Shown here: positions 1 through 9,231 of the stretch, piece after piece
How positions within the stretch are numbered: the first letter of the stretch is position 1
Layout: every line of letters starts with the position of its first letter
From: Flavobacterium succinicans LMG 10402
Lineage (GTDB): Bacteria; Bacteroidota; Bacteroidia; Flavobacteriales; Flavobacteriaceae
DNA length: 64,000 nt
Direction: 5' to 3'
Assembly (NCBI RefSeq): GCF_000611675.1
Contig: NZ_JATV01000004.1
Coordinates: forward strand, 301,309-365,308
Notes under the pieces: model-generated
Seen by the model: the letters and a program-made list of their open reading frames with translations, nothing else
Told to the model about the DNA's origin: nothing
Database searches by the model: none
Translations under genes and position numbers: made by a program

Positions 1-1
1 C

Positions 2-103
2 ATTCTTGCCGAAAATCCTTTAAAAATTGATGCCAACAAAATAAAAGACATTAAAGTTTTAGGGACTGTTTATCGAGGTAAACAATTTGATAACGCTAAT
101 TAA
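2..103 (+). CDS. C-terminal fragment of an amidohydrolase (cut by window edge)
   Basis: The reading frame enters from the left edge and stops at 101-103. The visible 33 residues (ILAENPLKIDANKIKDI..., ending GTVYRGKQFDNAN) match the C-terminal beta-sandwich strand of YtcJ-type amidohydrolases. They closely parallel the end of the second amidohydrolase in this window (ILDKNPLKIKSLDINKI..., near 3790-3880). This suggests two related amidohydrolases about 2 kb apart. Only the last strand is visible, so metal ligands and substrate cannot be judged. Confidence 0.6.
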   Translation: MLAENPLKIDANKIKDIKVLGTVYRGKQFDNAN

Positions 104-111
104 GAGCCAAC

Positions 112-153
112 AATAAACTGGGTAAATACTAATTTGCTCAGTTTATTTTTTTT
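112..153 (+). terminator. Rho-independent terminator
   Basis: AATAAACTG (112-120) pairs with CAGTTTATT (139-147) and is followed by a run of T. It lies directly behind the first partial gene and ends that transcript. Confidence 0.6.
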
Positions 154-192
154 CAATTTCAAATAGATAAGCCAAACTAAATTGGTAATGCC

Positions 193-681
193 ATGAATGT
201 AAAGCGGATTGCAATTGCAATAGGGGTTTCTATTTTTTTCATTGGGTGTCAGAGTAAAAAAATCGATGATACTAAGACGCCACTAGTAGAAATAAAAACG
301 ACCATGATACAGGATACGATTCCCTACACTATAGCTCAAAATTATTTTGTAAAAAACACCGTTGAAGCTATCGAAAATCCCAAAATTGAAACCGAAGCAG
401 CCTTCAATTCCTATTTTGGCGCAGCTACTACAATGGGCAACAACGGCAAACCCACAGCGGTCGATTTTACCAAAGAATTCGCCATTGCGATAGTACTTCC
501 GAAAACGGATAATGCCACAACCATTCAGCCCGTCGCTCTTAAAAAAGACGCAAATCATTCGCTAGTTTTTGAATATAAAGTAGTGGTAGGCGATAAGCAA
601 TCCTATACGAGCCGTCCTTTTTTACTCGTGTTAGTCGATAAAAAATGGGAGGGTCAGGTACAGTTAAAAAAAGTAAAGTAA
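193..681 (+). CDS. small lipoprotein, PrcB_C-like (weak)
   Basis: A 162-residue protein with a lipoprotein signal: basic MNVKR, hydrophobic stretch, and lipobox FIGC with Cys at about residue 19. The mature part has one apparent domain. Its second half (FTKEFAIAIVLPKT..., then ...YTSRPFLLVLVDKKWEG) resembles the beta-rich PrcB C-terminal type of domain found in protease-associated lipoproteins; this is a weak resemblance by eye. It sits between the end of one amidohydrolase and an Omp85-type outer-membrane protein, with a 77-base gap before the latter. It is likely anchored in the inner leaflet of the outer membrane. Function unknown. Confidence 0.7.
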   Translation: MNVKRIAIAIGVSIFFIGCQSKKIDDTKTPLVEIKTTMIQDTIPYTIAQNYFVKNTVEAIENPKIETEAAFNSYFGAATTMGNNGKPTAVDFTKEFAIAIVLPKTDNATTIQPVALKKDANHSLVFEYKVVVGDKQSYTSRPFLLVLVDKKWEGQVQLKKVK

Positions 682-758
682 AAATAGAAATCTAACATAG
701 GACTTCAAATAGAAGACTGAATACCAACCAAAAAAGTAATTAACTTAAATTTAAAATA

Positions 759-2012
759 ATGAAAACCAACTTTAGTTTTATAATGGTTCTTTTATTGTTT
801 TTTTCTGCGGGGCAGGCCCAAGAATTAACCAAAAAAGAAAAAAGAAAAGCCAAAAAAGAAGCACCACCCAAAAAAGGGTCCGTTTATTTCACTCCGCTGC
901 CAGTACTTAGTTCCAATCCTTCGTTTGGATTTATGTATGGTGTGGCTACTTCCACTAGTTGGTATATGGGAGACCCACCAACAACCAATATTTCCTCTTT
1001 ATTTGCGGGGCTAACGTTAACTTCCAAAGGTCAAACCTTGATAACGGCAAAAGCTACTGCATTCTCTGAAGACAATAATTTTAAATTGGATTTGGATTGG
1101 CGGTATTTGAATAGTTCACAGGGTTCTTTTGGTTTAGGTTCTGGTCCTTCTTCCAATAAAGTAGCATCCAATGGGTTTGAGTACGACAACCAAGGTGCTT
1201 TTTCAGCGCCAATAGATGATGTGCAAATGTTGGAGTTCAAATGGTTTAGAGCCTATCAAACTTTAACTAAAAAAATAGCAAATGGAACCTATGTTGGTAT
1301 AGGGTATCATCTGGATATTTTAAGTAAGTTTAAAGACAATCTTTTAGATTTATCTGCTACACCTCCAGTAATCACAAGCTTTTATGCCTACAATGAAAAA
1401 TATGGTTTCTCGAATGATAAAAATACACTTTCTGGAATTTCATTGAATGGTATTTATGATACACGTGACAATATCAATTCGACGTACAAAGGAAGATATG
1501 CACAATTAACCTTTAGAGTGAATCCTACTTTTTTAGGCAGTGATAAAAATTCCACTTCGTTATGGTTGGAATACAGAGATTATTTTGACCTAACGAAAGA
1601 CCATAGAAATATGCTTGCTATTTGGACCTATGGAAGTTTTCAAACTTCTGGTAGTCTACCTTTTATGAATTTACCAGGTATTGGTTACGATCAATACAGC
1701 AGCTCTGGCCGAGGCTATACTCAAGGTCGAATAAGAGGACAAGGATTGTTTTATTCAGAAATTGAGTTTAGAAAAAAACTATTTGGTACCGAAAAAAATC
1801 CTGACCAATGGGGGATCGCCATTTTCGGAAACATCACTACAGCAACCAACAAAGATGCCGGTATAAAATTGTTTGATAACATTGACCCAGCGGGTGGCGC
1901 AGGCCTTCGCTTCATGGTAAATCCAAAATCAAGAACTACGCTTTGCTTGGATTATGCCGTTGGAAAATATACTTCGTCTGGCATTTATTTGGGGTTGAAT
2001 GAATTCTTTTAA
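759..2012 (+). CDS. Omp85/BamA-TamA family outer-membrane beta-barrel protein
   Basis: A 417-residue protein with a Sec signal peptide ending around AGQAQ (residue 20), followed by a very basic linker (KKEKRKAKKE). The rest reads as alternating amphipathic beta strands. The motif GRGYTQGRIRGQ near residues 325-336 corresponds to the conserved RGF/RGY loop of the Omp85 barrel, and the chain ends in an aromatic residue (LGLNEFF), as expected for barrel insertion. No POTRA domains are present, so this is a barrel-only member, probably a transport or surface protein, not BamA itself. It is preceded by a lipoprotein gene and followed by a 168-base gap. Confidence 0.8.
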   Translation: MKTNFSFIMVLLLFFSAGQAQELTKKEKRKAKKEAPPKKGSVYFTPLPVLSSNPSFGFMYGVATSTSWYMGDPPTTNISSLFAGLTLTSKGQTLITAKATAFSEDNNFKLDLDWRYLNSSQGSFGLGSGPSSNKVASNGFEYDNQGAFSAPIDDVQMLEFKWFRAYQTLTKKIANGTYVGIGYHLDILSKFKDNLLDLSATPPVITSFYAYNEKYGFSNDKNTLSGISLNGIYDTRDNINSTYKGRYAQLTFRVNPTFLGSDKNSTSLWLEYRDYFDLTKDHRNMLAIWTYGSFQTSGSLPFMNLPGIGYDQYSSSGRGYTQGRIRGQGLFYSEIEFRKKLFGTEKNPDQWGIAIFGNITTATNKDAGIKLFDNIDPAGGAGLRFMVNPKSRTTLCLDYAVGKYTSSGIYLGLNEFF

Positions 2013-2180
2013 AGAAGATCTAGGCGGCATAATAAACATTTAATTTTAAATAGAAGATAAGGAACCATTTAATGGCACTTGGAAGTGTCCAGAATTAGTA
2101 GAAGGTAAATCCTAGTTTTAATAAGAACAATAAATATTTAGTTTATGAAAAAGTAAATTGTAAGTTTTTTTGCTATAGCG

Positions 2181-3995
2181 ATGCTTTTGCTAGGTTGCAA
2201 AAATGAAGGAAAAAGTGATGCTGTGCCAGCGGATTCAAGTGCTGCAGTAGTGTATTACAATGGTGATATCATCACTATGGAAGGAAAGCAACCTACTTAC
2301 GCAGAAGCAGTAGTAGTAAAGGATGGCAAAATACTATTTGTAGGGACGGAAGCCGAAGCCATGAAACAAGCCGGCGAAGGTCATACGATGGGGGACTTGA
2401 AAGGAAAAACGATGTTACCGGCTTTCTTAGATGCGCACAGTCATTTTATCAATGTGGGTTTTACTGCGGCAGTTGCCAATATTTTGCCACCACCTGATGG
2501 TCCAGGTGCAGATTTTAATTCTATTGTTAATACTTTGAACGACTATAAAAACACCGCAGATGGTACAACAATGATTAAAAAATTTGGTTGGATTTTAGGT
2601 AACGGTTACGATGATTCTCAGTTGAAAGAAGGAGATCATCCAAAAGCTACTGATTTGGATAAAGTCAGTACGACCCAACCGGTTTTGATTATTCATCAGT
2701 CAGGACATTTAGGGGTGCTGAACTCCTTTGCGATGAAAATGCTGGGCATCAACAAGAGCACCAAAGATCCTGCTGGTGGAAAATATCGTAGAGCTGCTGA
2801 TGGTACACCCAATGGCGTACTAGAAGAAGGGGCTTTTTTCTCTGTATTATTTCCAATTTTAGGGAAAGGAGATGCAGAAGCCAATACTATGTTTATTGAT
2901 AAAGCCTTGTTGGAGTATGCTAAAAATGGTTATTTGACTGCGCAAGAAGGTAGAGCTACGCTTGAGCAAGTGGCGCAGTTGGAGGCTGGTGCAAAAAGCA
3001 AGCAATTTTATTTGGATATAGTTTCTTATCCTGATGTGGCTTTGGGTGTTGAAGAAATTATGAAAAGCCCGTATTACAGCACCGCTCATCAATATCAAAA
3101 CAAGTACCGAATTGGTGGTGTAAAATTAACGCTAGACGGTTCGCCACAAGGTAAAACGGCTTGGCTTTCGCATCCTTACCATGTTCCGCCTGCAGGTGAA
3201 AAAGCAAGCTATAGAGGACAAGGCGTAATGACCAATCAACAGGCCAATGATTATGTAGCACTTGCTTTTAAAAACAAATGGCAACTGTTGTGTCATACCA
3301 ATGGTGATGCAGCGATTGATCAATATTTAAAAGCGATTGATTTGGCTGAAAAAAAATACAATTATGACGATCACAGAACGGTACTAATCCACGGTCAAAC
3401 TTTGCGTAAAGATCAAATTCCAGCATTGGTTCGCCAAAAAGTAATCCCATCCTTATTCCCAATGCACACCTTTTATTGGGGAGATTGGCACGCCGAATCG
3501 GTGTTAGGACACCCAAGAGCCGATTATATTTCGCCAATGAGAGATGCTATTGATGCAGGACTTATCACTACTTCGCATCACGACGCACCGGTAACCTTCC
3601 CGAATTCAATGCGAGTGTTAGATGCAACGGTAAACCGTGTAACTAGAACTGGGAAAATTTTAGGACCAGATCAAAGAGTTACACCGTATGAAGGGCTAAA
3701 AACCTTGACCGAATGGGCTGCTATTCAATATTTTGAAGAAAAAACAAAAGGAACCTTAACGGCAGGGAAATTGGCGGATTTTGTGATATTGGATAAAAAT
3801 CCATTAAAAATAAAATCATTGGATATAAATAAAATTCAAATATTGGAATCCATTAAAGAGGGAAAAACAGTTTTTAAAAAGGATAAATGGGCAAAATATA
3901 TTTTTACAATTACAAACGCTACTCTTGCAAAACTATATACGGCTAGGAGTAGCGTTTTTTTATGTTTTTATCTGAGGTGTCCTTTGCATCAATAG
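2181..3995 (+). CDS. YtcJ-type metal-dependent amidohydrolase, 5' and 3' ends apparently damaged
   Basis: The 604-residue frame contains the metal-binding LDAHSHF (HxH) near residue 85 and later His-rich stretches (HTNGDAAID, LIHGQTL, TTSHHDAP) typical of YtcJ-like amidohydrolases acting on amide or ester bonds. The start is abnormal. An ATG at 2145 in the same frame gives a full lipoprotein signal peptide, MKK-stop-IVSFFAIAMLLLGC, interrupted by TAA at 2154-2156. Translation from 2181 leaves only MLLLGC, with no basic n-region. The 3' end is also odd: the frame runs through the terminator hairpin at 3914-3961. A single added A in the A-run near 3876 would instead give a stop just after VFKK. 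It may be a recent pseudogene, a mislocalised enzyme, or contain sequencing errors. Confidence 0.75.
   Translation: MLLLGCKNEGKSDAVPADSSAAVVYYNGDIITMEGKQPTYAEAVVVKDGKILFVGTEAEAMKQAGEGHTMGDLKGKTMLPAFLDAHSHFINVGFTAAVANILPPPDGPGADFNSIVNTLNDYKNTADGTTMIKKFGWILGNGYDDSQLKEGDHPKATDLDKVSTTQPVLIIHQSGHLGVLNSFAMKMLGINKSTKDPAGGKYRRAADGTPNGVLEEGAFFSVLFPILGKGDAEANTMFIDKALLEYAKNGYLTAQEGRATLEQVAQLEAGAKSKQFYLDIVSYPDVALGVEEIMKSPYYSTAHQYQNKYRIGGVKLTLDGSPQGKTAWLSHPYHVPPAGEKASYRGQGVMTNQQANDYVALAFKNKWQLLCHTNGDAAIDQYLKAIDLAEKKYNYDDHRTVLIHGQTLRKDQIPALVRQKVIPSLFPMHTFYWGDWHAESVLGHPRADYISPMRDAIDAGLITTSHHDAPVTFPNSMRVLDATVNRVTRTGKILGPDQRVTPYEGLKTLTEWAAIQYFEEKTKGTLTAGKLADFVILDKNPLKIKSLDINKIQILESIKEGKTVFKKDKWAKYIFTITNATLAKLYTARSSVFLCFYLRCPLHQ
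3914..3961 (+). terminator. Rho-independent terminator inside the 3' end of the amidohydrolase frame
   Basis: AAACGCTACTC (3914-3924) pairs perfectly with GAGTAGCGTTT (3947-3957), followed by T residues. The annotated frame of the upstream gene reads through it, which supports a lost stop codon upstream. Confidence 0.85.
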
Positions 3996-4016
3996 AAGGT
4001 TTATTACTTATTTTTG
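3984..4016 (+). promoter_or_regulatory. flavobacterial-type promoter for the SDR gene
   Basis: TTG at 3984-3986 and TATTTTTG at 4009-4016 are 22 bases apart, fitting the TTG / TAnnTTTG pattern. Transcription would begin near 4022, ruling out the ATG at 3962 and favouring a start at 4034 or 4043. Confidence 0.55.
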
Positions 4017-4042
4017 TTGCTCCTGAAATTAAAATGGCTATA

Positions 4043-4843
4043 ATGACACAAATTAGTATTCTTGGTTGCGGTTGGCTCGGTTTGCCTTTGGCGAAAGCCT
4101 TATTAAATAATGGTTTTTCGGTGAAAGGTTCGACAACCTCTGCTTCAAAACTAGGCGATTTAGAAACGCTAGGCGTATTTCCGTTTTTGATGGCATTGCA
4201 ACCTAACGCCATTGAAGGCGATAGCACCTCGTTTCTAGAAGGCAGCGAAATTTTGATTATAGATATTCCACCCAAATTGAGAAGCAACAATAGCGAGGAT
4301 TTTGTGGGTAAAATGCAAACCTTGATTCCGTTTATCGAACAGTCCGATGTTCAAAAAGTACTGTTTGTAAGCTCAACTTCGGTCTACGGTGAAGATAATG
4401 ATTTGGTTACCGAAACGACACCTTTGAACCCCGATAGTGAAGGTGGACGTCAATTGGTCATCGTAGAAGACTTGTTGCAAAAGAATACACATTTTCAAAC
4501 CACAATCCTTCGTTTTGGGGGACTCGTAGGACCCGACCGCAATCCGGTTCGGTTTTTGGCAGGCAAAGAAAATTTACCCAATGCCAAAGCGCCTATTAAT
4601 TTCATTCACCAAACGGATTGTATCGGAATCATTCAAAAAATTATAGCATTTGATTGTTGGAACGAAACCTTCAATGCCGTGTCGCCGTATCATCCCACTC
4701 GCGAAAACTATTATCAACAAAAAGCTCGCGAATGGCAGTTGGCAGCACCTACCTTTGACCCAACTTCTTTGGGAACCGGAAAAAGGATTAGTAGTGATAA
4801 ACTACAATCGATTTTAAACTATACTTTTGTAGAAACTCCGTAA
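4043..4843 (+). CDS. SDR-family NAD(P)-dependent epimerase/reductase
   Basis: A Rossmann-fold protein of about 266 residues. The N-terminus ISILGCGWLGLPLA holds the dinucleotide-binding GxGxxG. VLFVSSTSVYGED (around residue 105) is the strand with the catalytic-type Ser and Tyr region of extended SDRs. LRFGGLVGPDRNP and FIHQTDCIGII follow the epimerase pattern. I chose the ATG at 4043 because the fold begins there and because a promoter and a terminator lie in the upstream extension to 3962. It may act on a nucleotide sugar or similar metabolite; the substrate is unknown. The EamA permease begins 4 bases after its stop, so the two are probably cotranscribed with the S9 peptidase. Confidence 0.75.
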   Translation: MTQISILGCGWLGLPLAKALLNNGFSVKGSTTSASKLGDLETLGVFPFLMALQPNAIEGDSTSFLEGSEILIIDIPPKLRSNNSEDFVGKMQTLIPFIEQSDVQKVLFVSSTSVYGEDNDLVTETTPLNPDSEGGRQLVIVEDLLQKNTHFQTTILRFGGLVGPDRNPVRFLAGKENLPNAKAPINFIHQTDCIGIIQKIIAFDCWNETFNAVSPYHPTRENYYQQKAREWQLAAPTFDPTSLGTGKRISSDKLQSILNYTFVETP

Positions 4844-4847
4844 TCTT

Positions 4848-5789
4848 TTGAGAACAAAAATTAAAAATGCAGTAACAGCTCCACTTACTACCTTGGGATT
4901 GCCTATGTTGGCCTTAGCTTGGGTGAGTATCGCTTGGGGCACGACTTGGTTGGCCTCCAAAGAAGGCGTAAAACATATGCCAGCACTTCAGTTGGCCGCC
5001 ATTCGTCAGTTTTTGGGTGGTGCTTTGTATGTGGGCTTCTTTTTAGTTAAAAAAACACCTTGGCCCAAAGGCAAACAATGGAAATCCATTTTGATTTTGA
5101 GTATGCTTAATTTTGCGCTGAGCAACGGACTAAGTACGTGGGGTGTGAAATTCATTCCGAGTGGTTTGGGTGCGATTATTGGCGCAATGGTGCCCATTTG
5201 GATTGCGATGATTAGCTTTTTCAATGGAGAACGCATCACCCGATTGGCTGTTTTTGGAATTGTCATTGCCTTTGCGGGCGTATGCGTTATTTTCTATGAA
5301 CATTTGGCCGATTTCATCCGACCCGATTTTCAATTTGGGATTGTACTTTCTGTGGCAGCCACCATTACTTGGGCTTTTGGTACCTTGTACACCAAGAAAA
5401 AAGCCGCTAGTTTTAATCCCTATTTTAGTTTAGGATTACAAATGTTGATTTCTAGCGTATGTCTTTTTGCTTTCACTGGAGCTACTGGCACGAATATTCC
5501 GCTGACGCAAATTCCTGCTGCTTCTTGGTGGGCCATTGCGTATTTGGTAGGTATTGGTTCGGTGTTGACTTTTATTGCTTTCATTTATGCCTTACAACAT
5601 TTACCCACCGAATTGAGCAGCGTCTATGCTTATATCAATCCTATTGTGGCGGTGCTTTTAGGGGCTTTTTTGTTTGACGAAATTCTCACCGCGGCCATCA
5701 TTATTGGCGGTACGGTTACTTTAACTGGTTTGTATATTATTAATTTTGCTATGCAACGCCATCGAAAACGAATACTAATCCAAAACTAA
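4848..5789 (+). CDS. EamA (DMT superfamily) transporter
   Basis: A 313-residue integral membrane protein with about ten hydrophobic segments in two EamA repeats. The first begins MLALAWVSIAWGTTWLASKEG and the second lies around residues 160-300, with FIYALQHLPTELSSVYAYINPIVAVLLG, the typical second-repeat signature. This family exports metabolites such as amino acids or purines; the substrate cannot be read here. The first in-frame start is TTG at 4848, 4 bases after the upstream stop. An internal ATG at 4904 would remove the hydrophilic leader. It probably forms an operon with the SDR gene before it and the peptidase 6 bases after it. Confidence 0.85.
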   Translation: MRTKIKNAVTAPLTTLGLPMLALAWVSIAWGTTWLASKEGVKHMPALQLAAIRQFLGGALYVGFFLVKKTPWPKGKQWKSILILSMLNFALSNGLSTWGVKFIPSGLGAIIGAMVPIWIAMISFFNGERITRLAVFGIVIAFAGVCVIFYEHLADFIRPDFQFGIVLSVAATITWAFGTLYTKKKAASFNPYFSLGLQMLISSVCLFAFTGATGTNIPLTQIPAASWWAIAYLVGIGSVLTFIAFIYALQHLPTELSSVYAYINPIVAVLLGAFLFDEILTAAIIIGGTVTLTGLYIINFAMQRHRKRILIQN

Positions 5790-5795
5790 AATAAT

Positions 5796-7742
5796 ATGAA
5801 GTTCAATGCATTTATTTTAATTCCGACGTTTCTAGGCTTGACTTTAGTGCAAGCACAGCAAAAAAACACAGGTATTTTGCCTAACGAAAATTTGATTACC
5901 GAGAACATTGCTGCCATTCCCAAAGAGTTGGCCGTTCAGGTAAAAAAATACTCCGAGGCTCGTGGCGCCTCTTTGGCAGAAATTCATCCCGTAAAAAACG
6001 ATATTATCATTACGACTCGTTTTGGTTCTACAGCACAATTGCATCGCGTGGTGCAACCTTTGGGGGCGAGAACCCAAATCACTTTTTTCGACGAACCTGT
6101 TAGTGGCGTGAGCTACGAACCTACCAAAGGCGAGTATCTGATTTATTCCAAAGATGTGGGCGGTAATGAGTTTGGGCAATTGTACCAATTAGACCTCAAA
6201 ACCCTGCAATCGACTTTATTGACCGATGGCGGCCGTTCACAAAACGGAGGCATTACTTGGAGAGCCGATGGAAAAGGGTTTTATTTCTCCTCAACCAAGC
6301 GCAACGGCGGAGACCGTGATATTTATTATATGGACCCCAAAAATCCTTCAGCAGCCAAAATGGTGCTGCAAGTAAAAGGTGGCGGTTGGGGTATTTTGGA
6401 TATTTCTAAAGACAATTCACAACTGTTGATTGGCGAATACATTTCGGCCAATGAATCTCATATTTGGTCTTTGGATGTCGCTTCTGGCAAATTATCCGAA
6501 GTAACCGACAGAGCCAGCAAAGGCGTGATTCAAGGTGGTGCCAAATTTGGAAATTCGACCAACGAAATTTGGTTTTTAACCGATAAAGACAACGAATTTG
6601 AGCGTTTGGCTGTTTTGGATGTGAAGACCAAAAAAGTGAACTATTTGACCTCCAAAATCAATTGGAATGTAGAAAGTTTTTCTTTTTCGGAAGACAAAAA
6701 ACAACTGGTGTTTATCACCAATGAAGCGGGTCGCAACAAAATGTATTTGATGACTACCAAAGACCAATCCTATAGCGAAGTCAAAAATATTCCAACCGGA
6801 TTGATTGGCGGAGCGGAGTTTACTAAGGACAATCAAAGCTTGTTCTTTACGCAATCGACAGCTCAAACGGCTTCGGATGTATACCGTCTTTCACTAAAAA
6901 ATGGCAAAATCGAGCAATGGACCGCAAGCGAATTGGGCGAAATGCAAGCGTCTGATATGGCGTTGCCAAAGTTTATCGAATGGAAAAGTTTTGATGGCTT
7001 GGGTATTTCAGGATTTTATTATCCAGCGGCTTCAAAATTCACCGGAAAAAGACCTGTGCTGATTCAGATTCACGGTGGGCCAGAAGCACAATCGCAAGCA
7101 TCTTTCTTGGGCGCAAGCAATTTTTACACCAACGAAATGGGCGTGGCGATGATTTTCCCGAACGTGCGAGGTTCTGCGGGTTTTGGTAAAACCTATTTGG
7201 CCAAAGACAACGGAATGTTACGCGAGGATTCTGTAAAAGACATCGGGGCGCTTTTGGATTGGATTGCCCAACAACCCGAACTCGACAAAGACCGCATTAT
7301 GATTATGGGCGGAAGTTATGGCGGTTATATGACCTTGGCCACGGCCTTTCACTATGCCGACAAAATCCGATGCTCGGTAGATATTGTGGGGATTTCCAAC
7401 TTCAATACCTTCCTCAAAAACACCGAGGAATACCGTCGCGACCTCCGAAGAGTAGAATATGGCGATGAACGCATCCCAGAAATGGCCGCTTTTTTTGATA
7501 AAATGGCGCCTTTAAACAATACCGATAAAATCAAAAAACCGTTATTCATCATTCAGGGCACCAACGACCCTCGCGTTCCCGTGACCGAAGCCCTTCAAAT
7601 GCGCGACAAACTCAAAGCACAAGACAACACGGTTTGGTACCTCGAGGCCAAAGACGAAGGTCACGGCTTCAAGAAAAAAGCCAACGTCGATTACCAAAGA
7701 CTAGCCGTCATCCGATTTATGCAAGAGTATCTTTTAAAATAA
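5796..7742 (+). CDS. S9 family serine peptidase (prolyl oligopeptidase/acylaminoacyl peptidase type)
   Basis: A 648-residue secreted peptidase. A Sec signal peptide ends around LVQAQ (residue 20). Residues 60-380 form a WD40/PD40-like beta-propeller. The C-terminal alpha/beta-hydrolase domain has the nucleophile in IMIMGGSYGGYM (Ser507), the acid in IIQGTNDPRVP, and the His in KDEGHGFKKK, so the triad is complete. It probably hydrolyses short peptides in the periplasm. It starts 6 bases after the EamA gene and ends in a terminator, so it is likely the last gene of that operon. Confidence 0.9.
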   Translation: MKFNAFILIPTFLGLTLVQAQQKNTGILPNENLITENIAAIPKELAVQVKKYSEARGASLAEIHPVKNDIIITTRFGSTAQLHRVVQPLGARTQITFFDEPVSGVSYEPTKGEYLIYSKDVGGNEFGQLYQLDLKTLQSTLLTDGGRSQNGGITWRADGKGFYFSSTKRNGGDRDIYYMDPKNPSAAKMVLQVKGGGWGILDISKDNSQLLIGEYISANESHIWSLDVASGKLSEVTDRASKGVIQGGAKFGNSTNEIWFLTDKDNEFERLAVLDVKTKKVNYLTSKINWNVESFSFSEDKKQLVFITNEAGRNKMYLMTTKDQSYSEVKNIPTGLIGGAEFTKDNQSLFFTQSTAQTASDVYRLSLKNGKIEQWTASELGEMQASDMALPKFIEWKSFDGLGISGFYYPAASKFTGKRPVLIQIHGGPEAQSQASFLGASNFYTNEMGVAMIFPNVRGSAGFGKTYLAKDNGMLREDSVKDIGALLDWIAQQPELDKDRIMIMGGSYGGYMTLATAFHYADKIRCSVDIVGISNFNTFLKNTEEYRRDLRRVEYGDERIPEMAAFFDKMAPLNNTDKIKKPLFIIQGTNDPRVPVTEALQMRDKLKAQDNTVWYLEAKDEGHGFKKKANVDYQRLAVIRFMQEYLLK

Positions 7743-7748
7743 TCCCAC

Positions 7749-7777
7749 AAAACCCATTCCCTGCGAGTGGGTTTTTT
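7749..7777 (+). terminator. Rho-independent terminator
   Basis: AACCCATTC (7751-7759) pairs with GAGTGGGTT (7765-7773, one G-U pair), followed by T residues, immediately after the S9 peptidase. Confidence 0.8.
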
Positions 7778-7814
7778 GTTAGGAGAAGGTAACGTTAAAA
7801 GATAGTCTCTTCAT

Positions 7815-7938
7815 GAGGAGCACCCGATACCTGCCCACCACACGAGTCGTCCCGCTGTACGCTATATCTTGCTCGGCGAACCCCGCCAAGCAAGGATGCC
7901 GCTCCCATCTGGGCTAGGCTAGAGCGTTTGGTTTTCAT
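7815..7938 (+). repeat. dispersed intergenic hairpin element, copy A
   Basis: This copy has the order GGAGC, then CCCGCTGTACGCTATATC, a central hairpin (CTTGCTCGGCG 7868-7878 against CGCCAAGCAAG 7884-7894, one C-A mismatch), then GGATGCCGCTCCCATC and GGGCTA. Five other copies occur in the window. The rest of the 467-base gap (7743-8209) holds a terminator, a small palindrome GTACAAAATTGTAC near 8055, and no gene. Confidence 0.85.
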
Positions 7939-8209
7939 CAGCTGAGGAGTACTAATGGTAAACTTCTTTTTTAAATGATTTCCCAGTTGTTTTCCTATAA
8001 GGTCAAAAAAATACCTAGCAGGATAGTTTTCAAGAATTTAATTTAGGTGAATTGGTACAAAATTGTACAGTTTTTCTTCTTTTATTTATTTACATATTCA
8101 CTTATAATTCCTACTTTTAGAAAGTGTTTTTAATCCAATACCAAATGTTAATTTAAGAGGATATAACTTAAAAAAAACAATTAATTACTGTATTGTAATT
8201 CAATAATTT

Positions 8210-8722
8210 ATGAAAAGAACAATGCTTTTAGCCTTCTTGATGATTTCGATTGCTGGAATGTCACAACAACTTAACTATGGTAGTGGTGGTACCGTATTTA
8301 CTTCTGAAAACAAAAAATTAACTTCTGATGAGGTTAGACAATTACTAGCCAAAAACAATGAAGCTTTATCAGAATACAACGCTGGGCGCAATAAAAAAAC
8401 ATGGGGAAATGTTTTGTTTTATGGTGGTTTAGGATTGGTAACAGTTAATCTTGCAACTGCAATGACTACTGATAACACTACTTCGACTTATAATCCTGGG
8501 GATTATTCGCCAAACATTAAATCTGAACGTTCTAATTTAACTGCGGCTATCATTGGCGGTGCGATGATTGTAGCTTCAATCCCTATTAAAATTGGTTATC
8601 CAAAAAGAATCAAAAAAGCATTGGGCTTACACAACAATGGTACGGCGAGTACTTATGAAACGCAACCGACCACAACATTAGTAGCAAGCGCTAACCAAAT
8701 TGGGGTAAAAATCACTTTTTAA
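8210..8722 (+). CDS. hypothetical secreted/membrane protein
   Basis: A 170-residue protein I do not recognise. It begins with a Sec signal peptide (MKRTMLLAFLMISIAGMSQQ, cleavage near residue 19). Two further hydrophobic stretches, around residues 64-82 (VLFYGGLGLVTVNLATAM) and 113-130 (AAIIGGAMIVASIPIKIG), could be membrane spans, so it is likely an envelope protein. The segment between signal and first span is charged (LTSDEVRQLLAKNNEALSEYNAGR). It is a single gene between two repeat-bearing intergenic regions, with no obvious operon partner. Confidence 0.65.
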   Translation: MKRTMLLAFLMISIAGMSQQLNYGSGGTVFTSENKKLTSDEVRQLLAKNNEALSEYNAGRNKKTWGNVLFYGGLGLVTVNLATAMTTDNTTSTYNPGDYSPNIKSERSNLTAAIIGGAMIVASIPIKIGYPKRIKKALGLHNNGTASTYETQPTTTLVASANQIGVKITF

Positions 8723-8752
8723 TTGAGTGTATTTTTTTGAATTGTTTTCCTG

Positions 8753-8771
8753 CAAGGTTTTCAAAACCTTG
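8753..8771. repeat. short palindrome
   Basis: CAAGGTTTT and AAAACCTTG are perfect inverse copies around a single C. Such palindromes are scattered through flavobacterial intergenic DNA. The loop is too short for a simple hairpin unless a few pairs stay open. Confidence 0.5.
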
Positions 8772-8925
8772 TAGGTCTTCTTGGGAATGCCTAATGCCAG
8801 ATTAATTGTTTGTAATCAATGCTTATTTCAATTCCAACAATTAAAACCAATTTATTACATCTCATCTTGTAACGAAATAGTAATTCTGTACTCAAACAGA
8901 GTAACTAAATTTTAAATATAAAAAG

Positions 8926-9231
8926 ATGCTTTTAACAACCACAAATTCTGTAGAAGATTATAAAATTATGGAGTACAAGGGTATTGTCTCAGGAACTGCC
9001 GTAAATGTCCAAAAAATGACTATGACTTTTAATATGCAAAAATATTACGATGGAGTAAGTCAGAGTATTGCAGAGGTAAAAGAGCAGGCGTTGGAACAAC
9101 TTAGGCAAAATGCTGAAAAAATGAACGCGAATGCTGTAGTAGGAATACTTGTGGATATTGAAGTAAAAAGCAGTGAGTACTTAATTGCTGTTACCGTAAC
9201 TGGAACTGCGGTTAGTATTGTTAAGCGGTAA
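8926..9231 (+). CDS. YbjQ/UPF0145 family protein
   Basis: A 101-residue protein fitting the YbjQ (UPF0145, PF01906) family over its whole length. It starts with a Thr/Asn-rich strand and GIVSGTAV; the middle (VKEQALEQLRQNAEKMNANAVVGILVDIE) matches the conserved ALxxLxxxAxxxGANAVVGV pattern, and the end is VTGTAVSI. Members form small oligomeric rings; a heavy-metal-binding role has been proposed but is not established. No signal peptide is seen, so it is cytoplasmic. It stands alone, about 190 bases before the peptidase-like gene. Confidence 0.85.
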   Translation: MLLTTTNSVEDYKIMEYKGIVSGTAVNVQKMTMTFNMQKYYDGVSQSIAEVKEQALEQLRQNAEKMNANAVVGILVDIEVKSSEYLIAVTVTGTAVSIVKR

